A stretch of DNA of 64,000 nt from Doris montereyensis. Taxonomy: Eukaryota > Mollusca > Gastropoda > Nudibranchia > Dorididae. Below are positions 22,157-57,224 of the stretch, one piece after another. Under the pieces are notes generated by a model. It made no database searches. It saw only the letters and a program-made list of their open reading frames with translations, and was not told the origin of the DNA. Made by a program: the position numbers and the translations under genes. Numbering within the stretch: position 1 is the first letter of the stretch; each line of letters begins with the position of its first letter. The stretch spans positions 241,001-305,000 of the forward strand of contig JAXRKP010000188.1 of the NCBI GenBank assembly GCA_037039925.1, written 5' to 3'.

Positions 22157-22460
22157 GGGAATCGGTGGTCCAGAGGCAAGGTGTCAGCCTCTCAACCCAA
22201 GGGTTGTGGTTTCAAGCCCTGGCGTTTGAAACATTTCTAAAGTTTTTTTTCAAGTAAAATCTACCCGTCTGGTCCAGGTAGGTGGATCGAAACCTAGTCC
22301 CATCAGAGATGGATGATAAAAAGGAGGTCCCATGTGCAGATCACAACACTGTGCATGTGAAAGATGCCTTGGCTGTTGACAGTGCAGTCCTGGCAAAATT
22401 AAGAATCTTAGCAAAACACATGAGATCACCTTATTTGTGGATGTGAGTAAAATCAAAGAA
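22157..22460 (+). mobile_element. tRNA-derived SINE, copy 3
   Basis: Head ggtggtccagaggcaaggtg and box B-like gtggtttcaagccctgg, then tctggtccaggtaggtgga, gcagatcacaacactgtgca and ccttggctg, ending at gtggatgtgagtaaaatc. Same layout as copy 1 but with a much shorter aaatc tail. Confidence 0.85.
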
Positions 22461-22819
22461 AAAATCAGCAGTATGTCAATTGTCAATATTGAATTAATAT
22501 TTTTCGGTTAATTAAAATATGCGCGCTGACACTGACAGTAATACTCAAGATTTGAGTTGATCAGTTATTATGAAGAAGAAGAAGAAGAATGACACTCACA
22601 CACTTGTGATTACATGAGGTAACCTTTAAAAAAATCAATAAACGGTTCTCATAGACATGACATGACTCACTGCTAAATGCCCTTGCCTGCAATGATCAGA
22701 ATTTTGTGTATTTTGTAATATATGTACCCATACACTGGAAGGTAGAGTGGGAACTCAGAAAGAAAAGAAAGTGTAATATATGTAGGGCCTACCTGTATGT
22801 ACTATTTATTATGTGTGTG

Positions 22820-22935
22820 TGTATGTGACTGAGAGAAAGAGAAAGAGAGAGAGAGACAGAGAGAGAGAAAGAGAGAGAGACAGAGAGAGAGAGAGAAAGA
22901 GAGAGAGAGAGGGGGAGAGAGAGAGAGAGAGCTAC
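22820..22935. repeat. GA-rich microsatellite
   Basis: Imperfect (ga)n run with aaag and acag interruptions. No gene content. Confidence 0.9.
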
Positions 22936-23194
22936 ACTTTGGTCTTATCTATCATGTACTTCATTGGTAGAGCATGGAGCAGAACATAGTACCTGTATGT
23001 TTCTCTGTCTTGACAACGGATTGTCTCACGTATGTAGTGTTGTTCGTGAAGGACAGAATGACTACAAGTACAAGAAAAAGGGGATGATATTTATCTGTGT
23101 AGTGCGAAAGAAGATAAGGTTGGTAAAGAACCAAGGGAACTGAAAAAATAGAATGGTACAATTATTTTTGTTTGCTTGTCTTGCTTTTATTTCT

Positions 23195-23625
23195 TTTTAA
23201 TTGGCAATGAGGTTGAGCGTGGAAGAACATAATTGACAATGAGGTTGAGTGTGAAAGAACATAATCGGCAATGAGGTTGAGTATAGAAGAACATAATAAG
23301 CAATGAGGTTGAGCGTGGAAGAACATAATTGGCAATGAGGTTGAGTGTGGGAAGAACATAATTGGCAATGAGGTTGAGTGTGGAAGAACATAATCGGCAA
23401 TGAGGTTGAGTGTGGAAGAACATAATTGGCAATGAGGTTGAGTGTGGAAGAACATAATCGAATGAGGTTGAGAAGAACATAATCGGCAATGAGGTTGAGT
23501 GTGGAAGAACATAATTGGCGGGTTGATCAGATAATCGAATGAGTGTGGAAGAACATAATTGGCAATGAGGTTGAGTGTGGAAGAACATAATCGGCAATGA
23601 GCTGTGGAAGAACATAATCGGCAAC
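23195..23625. repeat. 32-bp minisatellite
   Basis: About 13 copies of a 32-bp unit (ggcaatgaggttgagtgtgg plus aagaacataatt). Copies differ at a few sites (att/atc; agt/agc), and those near 23460 and 23520 are truncated. Minus-strand frames stay open through it but are repeat shadows. Confidence 0.95.
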
Positions 23626-24469
23626 GCTAAGAAGATACCTGATGATGATGCTGGGGTTGGGGGTGGCCAAGGCCAAGTCAACTTTAATCCTTCTTTTATA
23701 AAATCTGATGATGAATCATCTACCTATCAGTAAACATACTGATGATAATTCGACAACATACAGTAAACCTACAGTAAAGCGACATAAAATAATGTAGATC
23801 AAATTTGTACTTGTAAGCAAAATATCAGAATCAAATTACATTTCATACAGAAGTAAATGTGTAGATTTCTGAGTAGCATTTTTATCTACAAGAACTAATG
23901 GATGAGATCTATCACAATTCCTGAACTCTGAACCTCTCCCTGCCTCCATCTGCTCCACCACCCCGTGAACTCCACCACCCCGCGAACTCCACCACCCCCA
24001 CTCAAACAGCACCCCTTTTCCCCCCCCATCAAACCCAAGGTTAGTGTTGATGACTGATGTTATTGTTATTGTTGTAGCTGTACAACATGCACAGTGTTAC
24101 ATAACTCTTGTGTGTTGTCGCAGTCAGAGTTAATGTCCTTGTTGATGTCGTTAGTCTCTCTCTCATTCCTCGCCATTGTTGGCACATGTAGATCTAGAAG
24201 ACAAAATAAATGTTGTAACCTTTGTCTTTACTTCAAGTCATTCCTTGTTATTTAATATGTATGTACATGCCCTTTTGTTGTGTGGTCAGTGCTCATTAAC
24301 AGTTAGGTCCCACCAAAATCTCATCCCATTGGCTGTATCAGGACTAAATATAAGTAGAGTGATATAAATTTTGCATTATTAATTACGAGTATTGTACTAG
24401 ATCTAGACACTTTTACTACAAATTTGACTCACATTATTTTTTGTCGTCACTAACCTGTAGATTAAAATT

Positions 24470-24560
24470 CAAGATGGATATCCAACATCAGGATTGGAAC
24501 CCCAAATCTCAGTCTTGCCAGACCAGCAGTGTACAGTACTGTACTCACTAGCGTTTTGAA
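24470..24560 (-). mobile_element. Possible second SINE head
   Basis: The minus strand reads gctagtgagtacag and then ggggttccaatcctg, a spacing and box B-like sequence consistent with a tRNA-derived promoter. The body does not match the four-copy SINE family. Confidence 0.3.
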
Positions 24561-24925
24561 GGATGGTCACCACTCCCCACTTCACACTCAAATATCTAAT
24601 CAATAAGATTACCATTGTAAACATATTTATTGAAAAACTAAACCCACACCATGTTCATAAAGACGTAGATCTAGTAGTACTAACTAAGCATTATTTTTAG
24701 TATTATCATTATTGATAAATGAATAGGCCTACATGCTACTGTAATTCGTTTTTTATTGCAAACTTTCCTATTAAACCAACCTTGTCACTTGCAAACAAAA
24801 ATGCAGCTGATGTTAAATGCCACGATATGTGTTTTAATTGCCAAACAAGCTTAGCACAGATGCCTTAAAGCAATCAAATCTCATGTATTTTCCTTTTTGT
24901 TGTCAGCTTACATCCTTCAGAATAT

Positions 24926-24956
24926 GTTGCTAAGTAACATGATTTACACTTCCGGT
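24926..24956. promoter_or_regulatory. RFX X-box with adjacent ETS site
   Basis: GTTGCTAAGTAAC at 24926-24938 matches the X-box consensus RYYNYY-N-RRNRAC at every position. An ETS-type site, acttccggt, follows at 24948-24956 (ACCGGAAGT on the minus strand). X-boxes drive ciliary genes in animals. The nearest annotated gene that could use it is the minus-strand gene at 18620-21176, but no exon links them. A chance match remains possible. Confidence 0.35.
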
Positions 24957-25289
24957 AGCCACAGAAGTCTTCTGTCTGTGTGGTGAAATAAGTTCGACGG
25001 ACGGAAACGGAGACAGAAAACAAATACACATGTGCCTGTATTAAAATTAAACTATTATTGCAAATGTATAATACATGTAGTATTATAAACTAAACTAAAC
25101 AAAAATGACCATACCCTGTATAGCACTCAAAGCAACCACAGTGGAGTGAAGTCAAATGTGATCAACGACAATAAGTGACAACTTAACCGCATTAGTGTGT
25201 TTGTTGGAGATGTTACTCATTGTTGTTTATCACTTTAGACAATAATGTTGTTATTATAATGGCATAATATTAATACATCGTCACACGAG

Positions 25290-25440
25290 AGCATACATGG
25301 CGAAACATGACAATGAGTGACAACTCCACTTATAAAGACAGAACAAACATGTTCCGTGTATACCCTTCGTCAGACAACAAACGAGAAATATCTAGAATCT
25401 AGATCTAAGTTACCTCAGGCATCACACAATGTGATGTCAG
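25290..25440 (-). mobile_element. Dispersed retroelement terminus, copy A
   Basis: Matches 50070-50215 over about 140 bases. On the minus strand it reads ctgacgaagggtatacacgg, then gtttgttctgtctttat and ggagttgtcac. This form, ctgacga, a short palindromic stem and then (c)gaaacg, resembles the hammerhead-like motifs reported in Penelope-like termini. Copy A has changes in the gaaac part. Confidence 0.45.
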
Positions 25441-25596
25441 AAGAAAAAAACTGAAAGGAGGAAGAAAGAAAGAAAAAAGTCAGTGATGATAAGACAAGTA
25501 GTAGAGGGGATGTGAAAATGAGCGAGAATAGAGGGTTCAGATCTAGAATGAAATTTAAAAAAATGAAAATAAGTAAGTAATAAAAGATGAGAAGGA

Positions 25597-25800
<204 letters not shown>

Positions 25801-26064
25801 AGAGAAAGAGAAAGGAAGAAAAAAACAGGGAAGAAAGAAAGGGAGAGAGAGAGTGTGAATATGGGAAACAAGAACGAAAAAAGAGGATAACTATAAGAAT
25901 AGATCTTTATCTCACTGGGTCTAGAAAGAATGAATGATAGAGAATGAATTATTACTATCCACTTTTCATAACCCAGCTTACAATTAATACTTACAAAAAA
26001 TGAAATGTCCTCTGAGATGGTTTTTTTTTCAGATTTGCTATCTAATGCCGTTTTTATATACTGG

Positions 26065-26240
<176 letters not shown>

Positions 26241-26644
26241 CTGATATACGTATAAATAGACAGACAATCAGACAGATAGGATGGGAAGAAAGACTAAAGA
26301 GAAAATGTGTGTGTGTGGGGGGGGGGGGTAATTCTATGGGTTTAAGTTCCATGAGAACCTTTGAAAACAGTAATGTCGTGACTAATATCATTATTATTAC
26401 CGGTGCATGTATTATAATTACCGGTAATACATGTACGGTAATGCTCTTTCATGCATAAGCTGGCTAGCGCCTCTAGCTTAGTATCCTTGCTCCCAAACAG
26501 TTACTCAGAGTGAAGAGGTTTAAATTGTCCCTGCTACATAGGTCAGAGATAAGGTTATTCAAATACATTCTTAAGTTCTCCTCATTATTGCGATGATCCT
26601 TATTTACCCACGTCCACGATGTACTCTTGAGAGTGACTAGGCTT

Positions 26645-26708
26645 ACATTTTACATTTTACTTCTTACATTTTACATTTTACATTTTACATTTTACATTTT
26701 ACATTTTA
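26645..26708. repeat. Short acatttt repeat
   Basis: Eight or so copies of the 7-mer ttacatt or its rotations, about 200 bases before the LINE. Confidence 0.9.
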
Positions 26709-27924
26709 TGGTGCTGTCCATACAGCTGTTGAACATCTGCAGCTGAAAAGGTCCTTCACTCAGATACTTTACCCAACAGTTAAAAAAAACATAACACATG
26801 CATCAACAACAAAAATTGTTGTTGTTGACAGCAATTTATTTTTCTGTTTTATTTCGTTTTGTTTTTGTTTTGTTTTGTTGGGGTCAACTGGTCCTCCAGG
26901 TCGGGGTTGGCGTAGGGCTAATAACACCACCTGTCAAACGAAATTTTGTTACAGAAACGTGATCTCAGATAACTAACAACAACAACACATTGGGAGAAAA
27001 TAGAATTCCTGTTACAGGTGGTATGGCGTTCAGTGGCGAAAGTCGAAATCGAAAGGAAACTACTGGACCGAGGCCTCCATCTTCAATCAAGAATTCTCTC
27101 CAGACTGCGTCGGGGAATGTGCTACTGGGAATCTAATACTAATAATCTTACTGGATGCAATTTAGACAGCAACGCCTCCAAACAGAAGAACAAATTTTGT
27201 ATTCTAGAAAAGACCAATGACCACACCGAAAATGAGTTGCTCTTATCCTAAGAAAACGCTTCGAGGATGGGATGCCCATGGCTCAATGATCATCATGGCG
27301 TTATTTTCATAAAGAAACAGGAGGTTGAACATCAACATAATGCAAATCTACGCACCAACAAAATAATTCAGGTGATGATGAGAAAGACGGTACCATTTTA
27401 CGAGACACGAAAATCCATAAGGTCACATGGGTATCAGTATCAGTATCACCGGATGAAAAACACAGAGAATCAAATTGACCATTTCTGTATATCCCATTCC
27501 CATACATATAGGCGCTCATTTGAAAATGTTCAAGTTCTTAGAGGCGCAGATATAGGCTCAGACCGCCATCTACTTTTGGTAGTGTTGAAACTAAGGCTTA
27601 AAAAATACAACCAACAGATATGGTTGTAAATAAGCAAACGAAATTTCAAATCAGCCTGCTACAAAAAGACAAGAAAGAACGATTCTAGAACTTACCAAGA
27701 AGGATGCAGAAACCCATTGAAACCAAGTGAAGGAGGTTTTTTTATTATAGAGACGTGTGAATAGATTTTATAGGAAGAAAATATTAAAAACACAAAAAGG
27801 GGATTAGCAAAACATTGCTTGACAAAATAGCAGTCAGAGGGAAAAGAAAGAAGCATTGAACAGCGGCAGGACAAGGGTTGAAAAAGAAAAAAAGCTAGAA
27901 AGGAATAAAAATGCCGTGGCAGCC

Positions 27925-28300
27925 ATCCAGGTAAAGAAAAGCTGGCACCAATTGTACCAGTGTTAAAACCAAATGGTAACGTAAGAATCTGTGTAGATCT
28001 CAAGAAATTGAACAAGGCTGTAAAACGTGAACGTTTGATTCTGCCAACTCTTGACGATATTATCCACGAGCTTCAGGATTCAACAATTTTTTCTAAACTT
28101 GACGCAGCCAGTGGATTTTGGCAAATCCCGCTTGATCCAAAATCAGCAAAATACACAGCGTTCATCACACCGTTTGGTAGGTGCTATTTACGCATCATCT
28201 ATTTGGAATAACATCTGCGCCAGAAATATTTCAACATATTATGACGAAATTGTTGCAAGGAATAAAAGGCGTTATCTGTTACATGTGCACATGACACAGA
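27925..28300 (+). mobile_element. Ty3/gypsy reverse transcriptase fragment
   Basis: Encodes LAPIVPVLKPNGNVRICVDL, KKLNKAVKRERLILPTLDDI and FSKLDAASGFWQIPLDPKSA, then FITPFGRCYL. These are the first RT motifs of Ty3/gypsy polymerases, up to just before the YXDD box (a frame change at 28186 gives LFGITSAPEIFQ). No LTR, protease or integrase is seen. It lies between the endonuclease and RT of the surrounding LINE, so it is either a nested insertion or a chimera. Confidence 0.85.
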
Positions 28301-28529
28301 CCAAACCCGGAAAACCTACTAAACATCAAGGGTGCCGCAGATGAACACCCCAGAGATGAGCAGGCAGGCTTCCAGAAGAAAACAACACGCTCATAATATG
28401 TATATTGTACGGACCAGATTGCAACCTTAAGAATCATCATTGAATATTGTGTTGAATGGAATCATTATTGATTGTAAACTTCGTTGATTATGAAAAACAT
28501 TTTACAGTATCGATAGAGTCATCTTATGG

Positions 28530-28965
28530 AAAACCACGAGGCTCTATGGTAATAACCCCAGAAAATCACGGGGCTCTATGGTAATAACCCCAGAAAATCA
28601 CGGGGCTCTATGGTAATAACCCCAGAAAATCACCCCAGAAAATCACGGCTCTATGGTAATAACCCCAGAAAATCACGATGGTAATAACCCCAGAAAATCA
28701 CGGGGCTCTATGGTAATAACCCCAGAAAATCACGGGGCTCTATGGTAATAACCCCAGAAAATCACGGGGCTCTATGGGAAAATCACGCTCTATGGTAATA
28801 ACCCCAGAAAATCACGAGGCTCTATGGTAATAACCCCAGAAAATCACGAGGCTCTATGGTAATAACCCCAGAAAATCACGGGGCTCTATGGTAATAACCC
28901 CAGAAAATCACATGGTAATAACCCCAGAAAATCACGGGGCTCTATGGTAATAACCCCAGAAAATA
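28530..28965. repeat. 32-bp array inside LINE RT coding sequence
   Basis: About 13 copies of a 32-bp unit (ctctatggtaataacccc plus agaaaatcacgggg), several truncated. The first copy is in frame as LYGNNPRK, matching the position after LW in the LINE RT. The RT frame resumes after the last copy. Confidence 0.95.
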
Positions 28966-29050
28966 GTTATCCGAGCAAGATGTACAATGGCACAAGTTGC
29001 AGGCGTGTACATGATGAGCAGCTCATAGACAGCTGTGAGATTAAATATGG

Positions 29051-29072
29051 AACCCCCCCCCCCCCCCCCCCA
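29051..29072. repeat. Poly(C) tract in LINE
   Basis: About 20 consecutive C residues interrupt the RT reading frame. Similar C-runs occur at 33310-33340, 34070-34088 and 58686-58706. Confidence 0.9.
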
Positions 29073-29849
29073 GAAGTTGCCTACTTTCCCCGTTCCTCTT
29101 TGTTTAGGCAATTGCCTGGCTAATGAAAGAATCAGCAGCAAAAGAAGAAAGGACATTCAGTGGACCATATGGACCCATCCAGGCGATCTTGATTTTGCAG
29201 ATGACCTGGCACTGGCACTATTATCACACAACCACCAGCAGATTCAAAGTAAACGACAAGTCTTTCAGAATCATTAAAATTTACTGTCCTCAGAATACAT
29301 CCATAGAAATCAAAGGTGCTAAAAGTAAAAACAACAAGCTTCGAAGTGAACCAATCACCGTGTCAGTAAACCCCTGGAAGTAGTGGACGACTTGACCCAA
29401 GGCCGCCTCTAATATATCAAGGTGGCCTTGCTTGACCTGTCTTGACGACGTGGTAGATGATGTAGGAGGAACAACAGATGATATCAAGGCACGAATAGGA
29501 AGCGAAGAACATGCATGAACTGGAGCCCACTGAGACCTGGAGCAGAAAACTTCAGATCTTTGTCAACACCTGCCTAAGGAAAATGCTACCGATAAAAGCG
29601 GTCAGATACAATTCAAAGTGGAACACTCTGGAAAAAAACCCAGCGTAATGGATAGGACACATCCTCAGCATATGATAAGGGGCAGGCTACGAGTAACCTG
29701 GAGAAGGCTAGTGGATGATGATTTGATGAGAGGGGATATTTTGTGGAAGGATTTAATAAGAAATTCCCAAGATAGCAACAAGCGGAAGTCTGTTGTTCGT
29801 GGCAAAAACACTGGTATAGGATGAACAGATGGTGATGGTGATGATGATG

Positions 29850-30650
29850 TATGAATGTGGAGAGGACTAGAGCTATGTATATCTTTGTTTTCTTTTCTTT
29901 TCAAATGCACTTTTATGAGAATAAAGAACCCTATTCCCTGTAAAATAGTAGTGTCAGAAGGAGGTGGGAGGGGGGTAATTATACAAGCCAGCTCATTGTC
30001 AATATTATCAATTTTGATAGTAACTCTATGTCTATGAATAACGAAAATGAATTGAAAAATGGCCAATTATTTATTCAATTGAAAGAGAGCTGATAGACTT
30101 ATTTGAATACAAAAAACAAGTGAAGGAAAAAACCCACATCTCAACTGAGGCAAACCCGAGGGGGAAAAACAACAAAACAATAGAGAAGTAATGACTACGT
30201 TTCCAACAGCTCAACAATGACGAAAACTGGTCAACCAATGAGCTTAACATCACGCTCGCCTGACAAAAACCAACCAAACAACAACGAAACCAACAACAAC
30301 AGCAGCAGCACCATCAATAAGGACACAAAAGCAACAGTAAAAACAAACCAGTATAAGTACAGCAACTAAACCACCACAAAACTGCAAATAGCGTAGCTGC
30401 CCCACATCAACGACAGCAACAACAACAACGACTGGAGACTGGAGAGTGAAATAAGAACAAGAGTAAAGATAAAACCCAAGAATAACAAAAGCCAACCAAT
30501 AAACCACCCCCGCCCCCAAAAAAAAAAGCAACCCGAGCAAAAAACACACAAAGAAACGAACAAAACAAAAACCAAACAAACAAAACAAAAACAAACAACC
30601 CAAAACAAAACAAACAAACAAATCAACAAAAGCGATACAACGCAAAATCC
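29850..30650. other. No gene seen
   Basis: A-rich and AC-rich sequence (many aacaaaac-type runs) leading into the AAT block. Open minus-strand frames are low-complexity. Confidence 0.6.
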
Positions 30651-30659
30651 CGCCACCCC

Positions 30660-30975
<316 letters not shown>

Positions 30976-30979
30976 CAAT

Positions 30980-32260
30980 ACGTGCAGAGGTTTACTGTAG
31001 TTACTATCAATATCAAGGGAAAACATTATGGACGCTATTAGATCGACAGCTGTTTTGAGGAGAAATGGTACAGCCTAAAGTTGAATAATAATGTAGAGCT
31101 AGATTTAGGTCTGCAACCTAGGCGGCTAGTATACAACCTTTGGTACAGCTGTGAGTTGTGTGGGCGAAGGTGCAAGGCTGCGATTAATATGTGCGTGAAA
31201 GAGGCAAAATTGATTTCTGGACCAAATGAAGGGAGTAATTTTATCGATACAAAATCTTCTCTAGTATCGGTCATCCTCACTCGCAGCAGATGTTGCTTTC
31301 CTATTCTTCTAGGAAATAAAATATCGATATCAACGTAGTCGTCAAATAATCAACGTCAAGCAAGAAACTAGAAAGCAAGCAAACCGAAACATCTTGATGG
31401 ATGGATAACAGTACTAAAACAAAACAAGAGATCTTGAGAGATTCTTCTATATATAATTTCAATGTCTGTTTTAGGGTGATACCCTTTAAAAGCATTTTTA
31501 AAAAGTTAACAAATTAAGAGGGAACGTGAATCGTTATTTCAAAGGTAAAAAAATCTAGCTCTAGAATCTACTCTTGATCTAATCTAGAATCTAGATTATG
31601 ATTTATTTATGAAGTAAGTGTAACTGATTAACTAGTTAGATCTAAAATTTAGACTCTCTGCCTCTGCCTCTGTCTCGATTGAATACATCAGCACCCACTG
31701 CTTGACTTGTGTAGGAATAAGAGATATCTAGCAAGCAAACCGTGTGCCCAACTATGGGAGTTGTCTCCTAGATTAGATTTTAGATATTAATATAGATTTA
31801 GGTCATCTAGATATCTAGATCTAGCTAGATCTAAATATTTGACTCGCCACTTTAGTGATTTTGATGAGATGATTGAATTGATGCTTGTACAAATAATGAT
31901 ACCAAACTTCTAATCAAGCCAGAAATGTTTAGCATCTTTATTTTTGAACTGATTTGACTTAGATTTAACTTTTCTGTAATGAAAAGGTGCTCTTCTTGAC
32001 AGGACCATGTTAAATTGGAGTTAACCTGGAGCTAGTAACACTGAAGAATAGCGTCAAGAATTGATAGCTGGATCTCCAAACAGAATCAAAATTTAGAAGA
32101 CTAGAGAATAGGCTAATTATGATAGACCAGGATGGATTTTTTCGCTTCAAAATACATTGGTATGTTTATGTTATGAACTTCAAAAGAAAGATGTCATTAA
32201 GTATATGCAAAAGAATAAGTTGGAACCAAATTTGTTCATGAATAAAAAAAGTTGCTGCTA
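30980..32260. other. No gene seen
   Basis: AT-rich, with many ctagatctaga-type motifs between 31560 and 31840. A plus-strand frame near 31090-31260 (SCELCGRRCKAAINMCVKEA) has a spaced cysteine pattern but no splice or homology support. Confidence 0.5.
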
Positions 32261-32270
32261 AAAGGATTAA

Positions 32271-33193
32271 CCCTGGTAATATGTAGTAAGGCTATGACCG
32301 GTAAATGCGGGTTTGTTACACTACAGCACTCCATTCAGCGATTCGCCAGGGATTTCCCGTTTGCCTGCTACAAATCTCTCAGCATGACGGCTAATGCCGG
32401 GAAGGAAGGATGGATCAAGAGAGACCTGAATATTACTCTTTCTAGTTACCCTGTTACTGTCTTACGGTCATCCTCTTTTAAAATAATGCTGTCTGATTGG
32501 TTAACCATTTAGTAAACTGGAAAAAGGATGCGTTCAGGCTCATAAAGCCTACATTCAAAAAGTAATTTGGTTGAGTCTATTTAAAAGGGGTGTGTCCATC
32601 ATTTTCTTTGTCTTGGACAACTTGTAACGATGCTAACAGTTGTATTATGCATGAAGTAGGCTTGATTAAAATACAACTTTCATTTAATGACCATACCTGT
32701 TGTAAAATGGAATGATCCCACTAGGACAAGTCCATCGCTAGAGGGTGTAAATGTGAACAGGTCTGTTTCGAGTGTGTGATTGAGCTGATAATAAGAATGT
32801 GTGTTTGCCCAAATACGTAATGGTCTTGTTGTCTCCTACTAAATTGAAAAGAATGGAATCATCCTAGGTTGGCTTGGGTGAGACCAGATGATCACCATGC
32901 AACTGAATTCAATAAATTGGGGATGGCCTGGTCAGAAGTCACACTACCCCGTTACATTGCATCTTGTGTTTGTGACTGATAATAAGGCTATGACCGGTAA
33001 ATGCTGGCTTGTTACACTACAGCACTCCATTCAGCGCTCCGCCAGGCATTTCCCGTTTGCCTGCTACAAATCTCTCAGTAGCCCGTGAACTCGTTAAACT
33101 TATTGGGCAGCCTTGGGCCTTGGTGATGACTGTCAGTGAGCCAACTAGCGTGGGGCAGCAATTGTGCTGGTTGAGCGAGCTGTTTGTCTAGTG
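32271..33193. mobile_element. TTAA-flanked dispersed repeat, copy 2
   Basis: Flanked by TTAA on both sides (32267-32270 and 33194-33197), starting ccctggtaat and ending tctagtg. It matches 13253-14058 along most of its length. A segment of about 95 bases near its start (aaggctatgaccggtaaatg...) is repeated at 32984-33079, so this copy has an internal duplication absent from copy 1. No ORF of note. Confidence 0.75.
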
Positions 33194-33463
33194 TTAATAT
33201 TTTGAAGAGGTATGTGTGGGTATGTATACAAATTGGAGGCAAACTTGATTCTTTAACATTTTTTTAGTATTTCAAACTCCTGTCGGGAATACAGTCTGAT
33301 CGCTTCATTTTTTAATGGAACCCCCCCCCCCCCCCCCCCCCAATTATAATAATGCTAACTTTGTTTTCAGGTGTGAAGATGAACAGACTTGCATAAAGTC
33401 TGGTTGATGGTTGATGACAACCTTTCCATGCATTGATATCAAAATCTGCGTGTTGCGTTTGAT

Positions 33464-55347
<21,884 letters not shown>

Positions 55348-57220
55348 TTGTCCTCAGCGTTACACTTGTCACTCTGACTGACCTCTGTGATTTGTGCTAT
55401 TTAAGTCAGTTTCGTCCTAGTCATTTTTATGGAGCTTTTTTTGTTTACATTTTTATTCCACCCACTAATCTCACGTCTTCCTGAAATGTTTTGATTTTGT
55501 GCCTGGTTTTCACATGATTTTTTCTTTTTAATGAAGCAAAACATAAACTCAAAAACATGCTTCAACTATCTCAACTTTATACGGAAGTTACAGTGAGGTA
55601 AAGAATCTGTGTATGTGGGACCTAATAATATGAGATGCTTGGATAAGAGAAGGAAGAGAGATCTACCTTATGGCGAGATGATTAAAGAAACACACACATA
55701 CAGAAAGACTTCCTCCTTTCTGGGAAACAAAATGAAAATGTGAAAATGATTAAACAAACGAGGTACAAACTCAGATGCCAAAGCAAAAAGTTTTTTTATC
55801 TTTGTTGTTGTTGTTTCCCTTCTCAAATATCATTGATGAAAAACATTTTTCCCTTGTTTGGTGTTAGATACTAGAAAGGCGTAAAATAATGCCTTTGTAA
55901 TGATATTTTGATATAAATCAGGATTCAGGATGAATATAATTTCAGGACATAAATATTATGGTCAAAAAGCCCATTATACCAAAAGCATTTAAGAAGCCCA
56001 TTATACTAACAGCATTTGTGTTCATCACCTAATTTTTTGCTTCAAAATTTGTCATTAATTCTTAATCAAACTCTTGACTTTCCTCATTGGGTTTAAAAGA
56101 ATTGTTTTAGTCCTAAGATTATGGGTGCCTGAGATGTCTCATGGTACGCACAAAGAAACGTGTCTAAAATACGCAATCTTATTTGAATCTATTATTATCT
56201 AGTCCTTAAGTATTGAGAAAGCTATCACTGATAATGATACTGTGATTATGTATAATAAACTTATTCCTTGAGATGATGTACGAAATGTAATGTGTGCGCA
56301 TGGTGACTGAATTAATGATCACGATGACGAGGGAAGACTGCATTATGAGATGGCGTGATAAACAAAGCCAGTGTTGCTTTGGTTGTACTAGATTCCCGAA
56401 CAATCATCTGACAATGGTAAACGACAGCAATTTATTTCATGCTATAGCTATGTAGTATATTTACAAGATTTTATTTCATAAAGGTGTGCTATATTTCATT
56501 TAACTTGGGTACAATAATCCAAAGAATTCATTGCATAACATCTCTATGAACTAGATGATTACAGTACATAGACATCGTGTGTGTCGTATTTTGTTCTGTG
56601 ATTAACCTCCTGTTATATACATATATACACAATTTGAGAATTATCTGTCTCAGGCCTTCAAAAGATATGTGCCATCTGTTTCAAGTTTCCCCCTTTTCCT
56701 TCAGTCTTCCATCTCTGCAAGAAATGCTCTATGTTTATTTATATTTTCATTTGCTCTTTCTATGAGAAATTTGATCCATTGCCTTATTTTCAGAATGATT
56801 GAAAATATTTGAAAAACCAGAATGGAATTTTAGGCATTCTCATTTTCTACACATGATGTTATCCATGTTTGGTTGATACCGGGTAACTCTGGGTTTTTTT
56901 TGTTGTTGTAATGGCCTGGTTATCTGTTTGCCTGCAATTTTTCTATTCTTTTTTTTCCCTTTTTCTGCAATGACTGAAAACTAATTTAAAGGAATAAAAT
57001 TGAAATTTAATTATTATGAATAAGAAATGAGAATGTATGCAATTGTTTATACATGCTCAGTTTTTTTGGTCATTGTGTAATTGTGTATTTTTTTGGTGGG
57101 TTGACCAGCTCTAAACTACGTGTATTAAAGGATGACCTGTTTTGTTGTTTTAATTTTGTATTTCCCTCTATAGCTCTACCACTTGCTACCACTTGGTGTT
57201 TTATGTCAGTCACTGTCAGT
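55348..57220. other. FHIP2A 3' flank, no gene seen
   Basis: AT-rich sequence without recognisable coding or repeat structure. It may hold FHIP2A 3' UTR, but no polyadenylation site can be assigned. Confidence 0.5.
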
Positions 57221-57224
57221 ACCC

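Larger units (their letters stand above)
26890..29850 (+). mobile_element. RTE-like LINE, degraded and interrupted
   Basis: Non-LTR retrotransposon with APE-type endonuclease and RT. The EN end is clear at 27460-27610: ENQIDHFCISHSHTYRRSFE, then VLRGADIGSDRHLLLVVLKL. After a gypsy-type insert, RT motifs resume at about 28335: DEQAGFQKK, TDQIATLRIIIE, VDYEK, LWKTTRLYG. A 32-bp array follows, then MYNGTSCRRVH-like and DSCEIKYG (about 28975-29050), a C-run, DLDFADDLALALLSHNHQQI (catalytic ADD, about 29187), GGTTDDIKARIGS, LQIFVNTCLRKMLP and WIGHILS. It ends in a gatg-rich tail (29829-29850), as is common for RTE elements. Many stops and frame changes: not functional. Confidence 0.85.

Noticed and set aside
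22961..23161. Possible upstream exon of the minus-strand gene (SFTNNTTYVRQSVVKTEKHT)
   Set aside because: Acceptor and donor-like sites exist, but the phase into the exon at 21176 does not close and nothing is recognisable.
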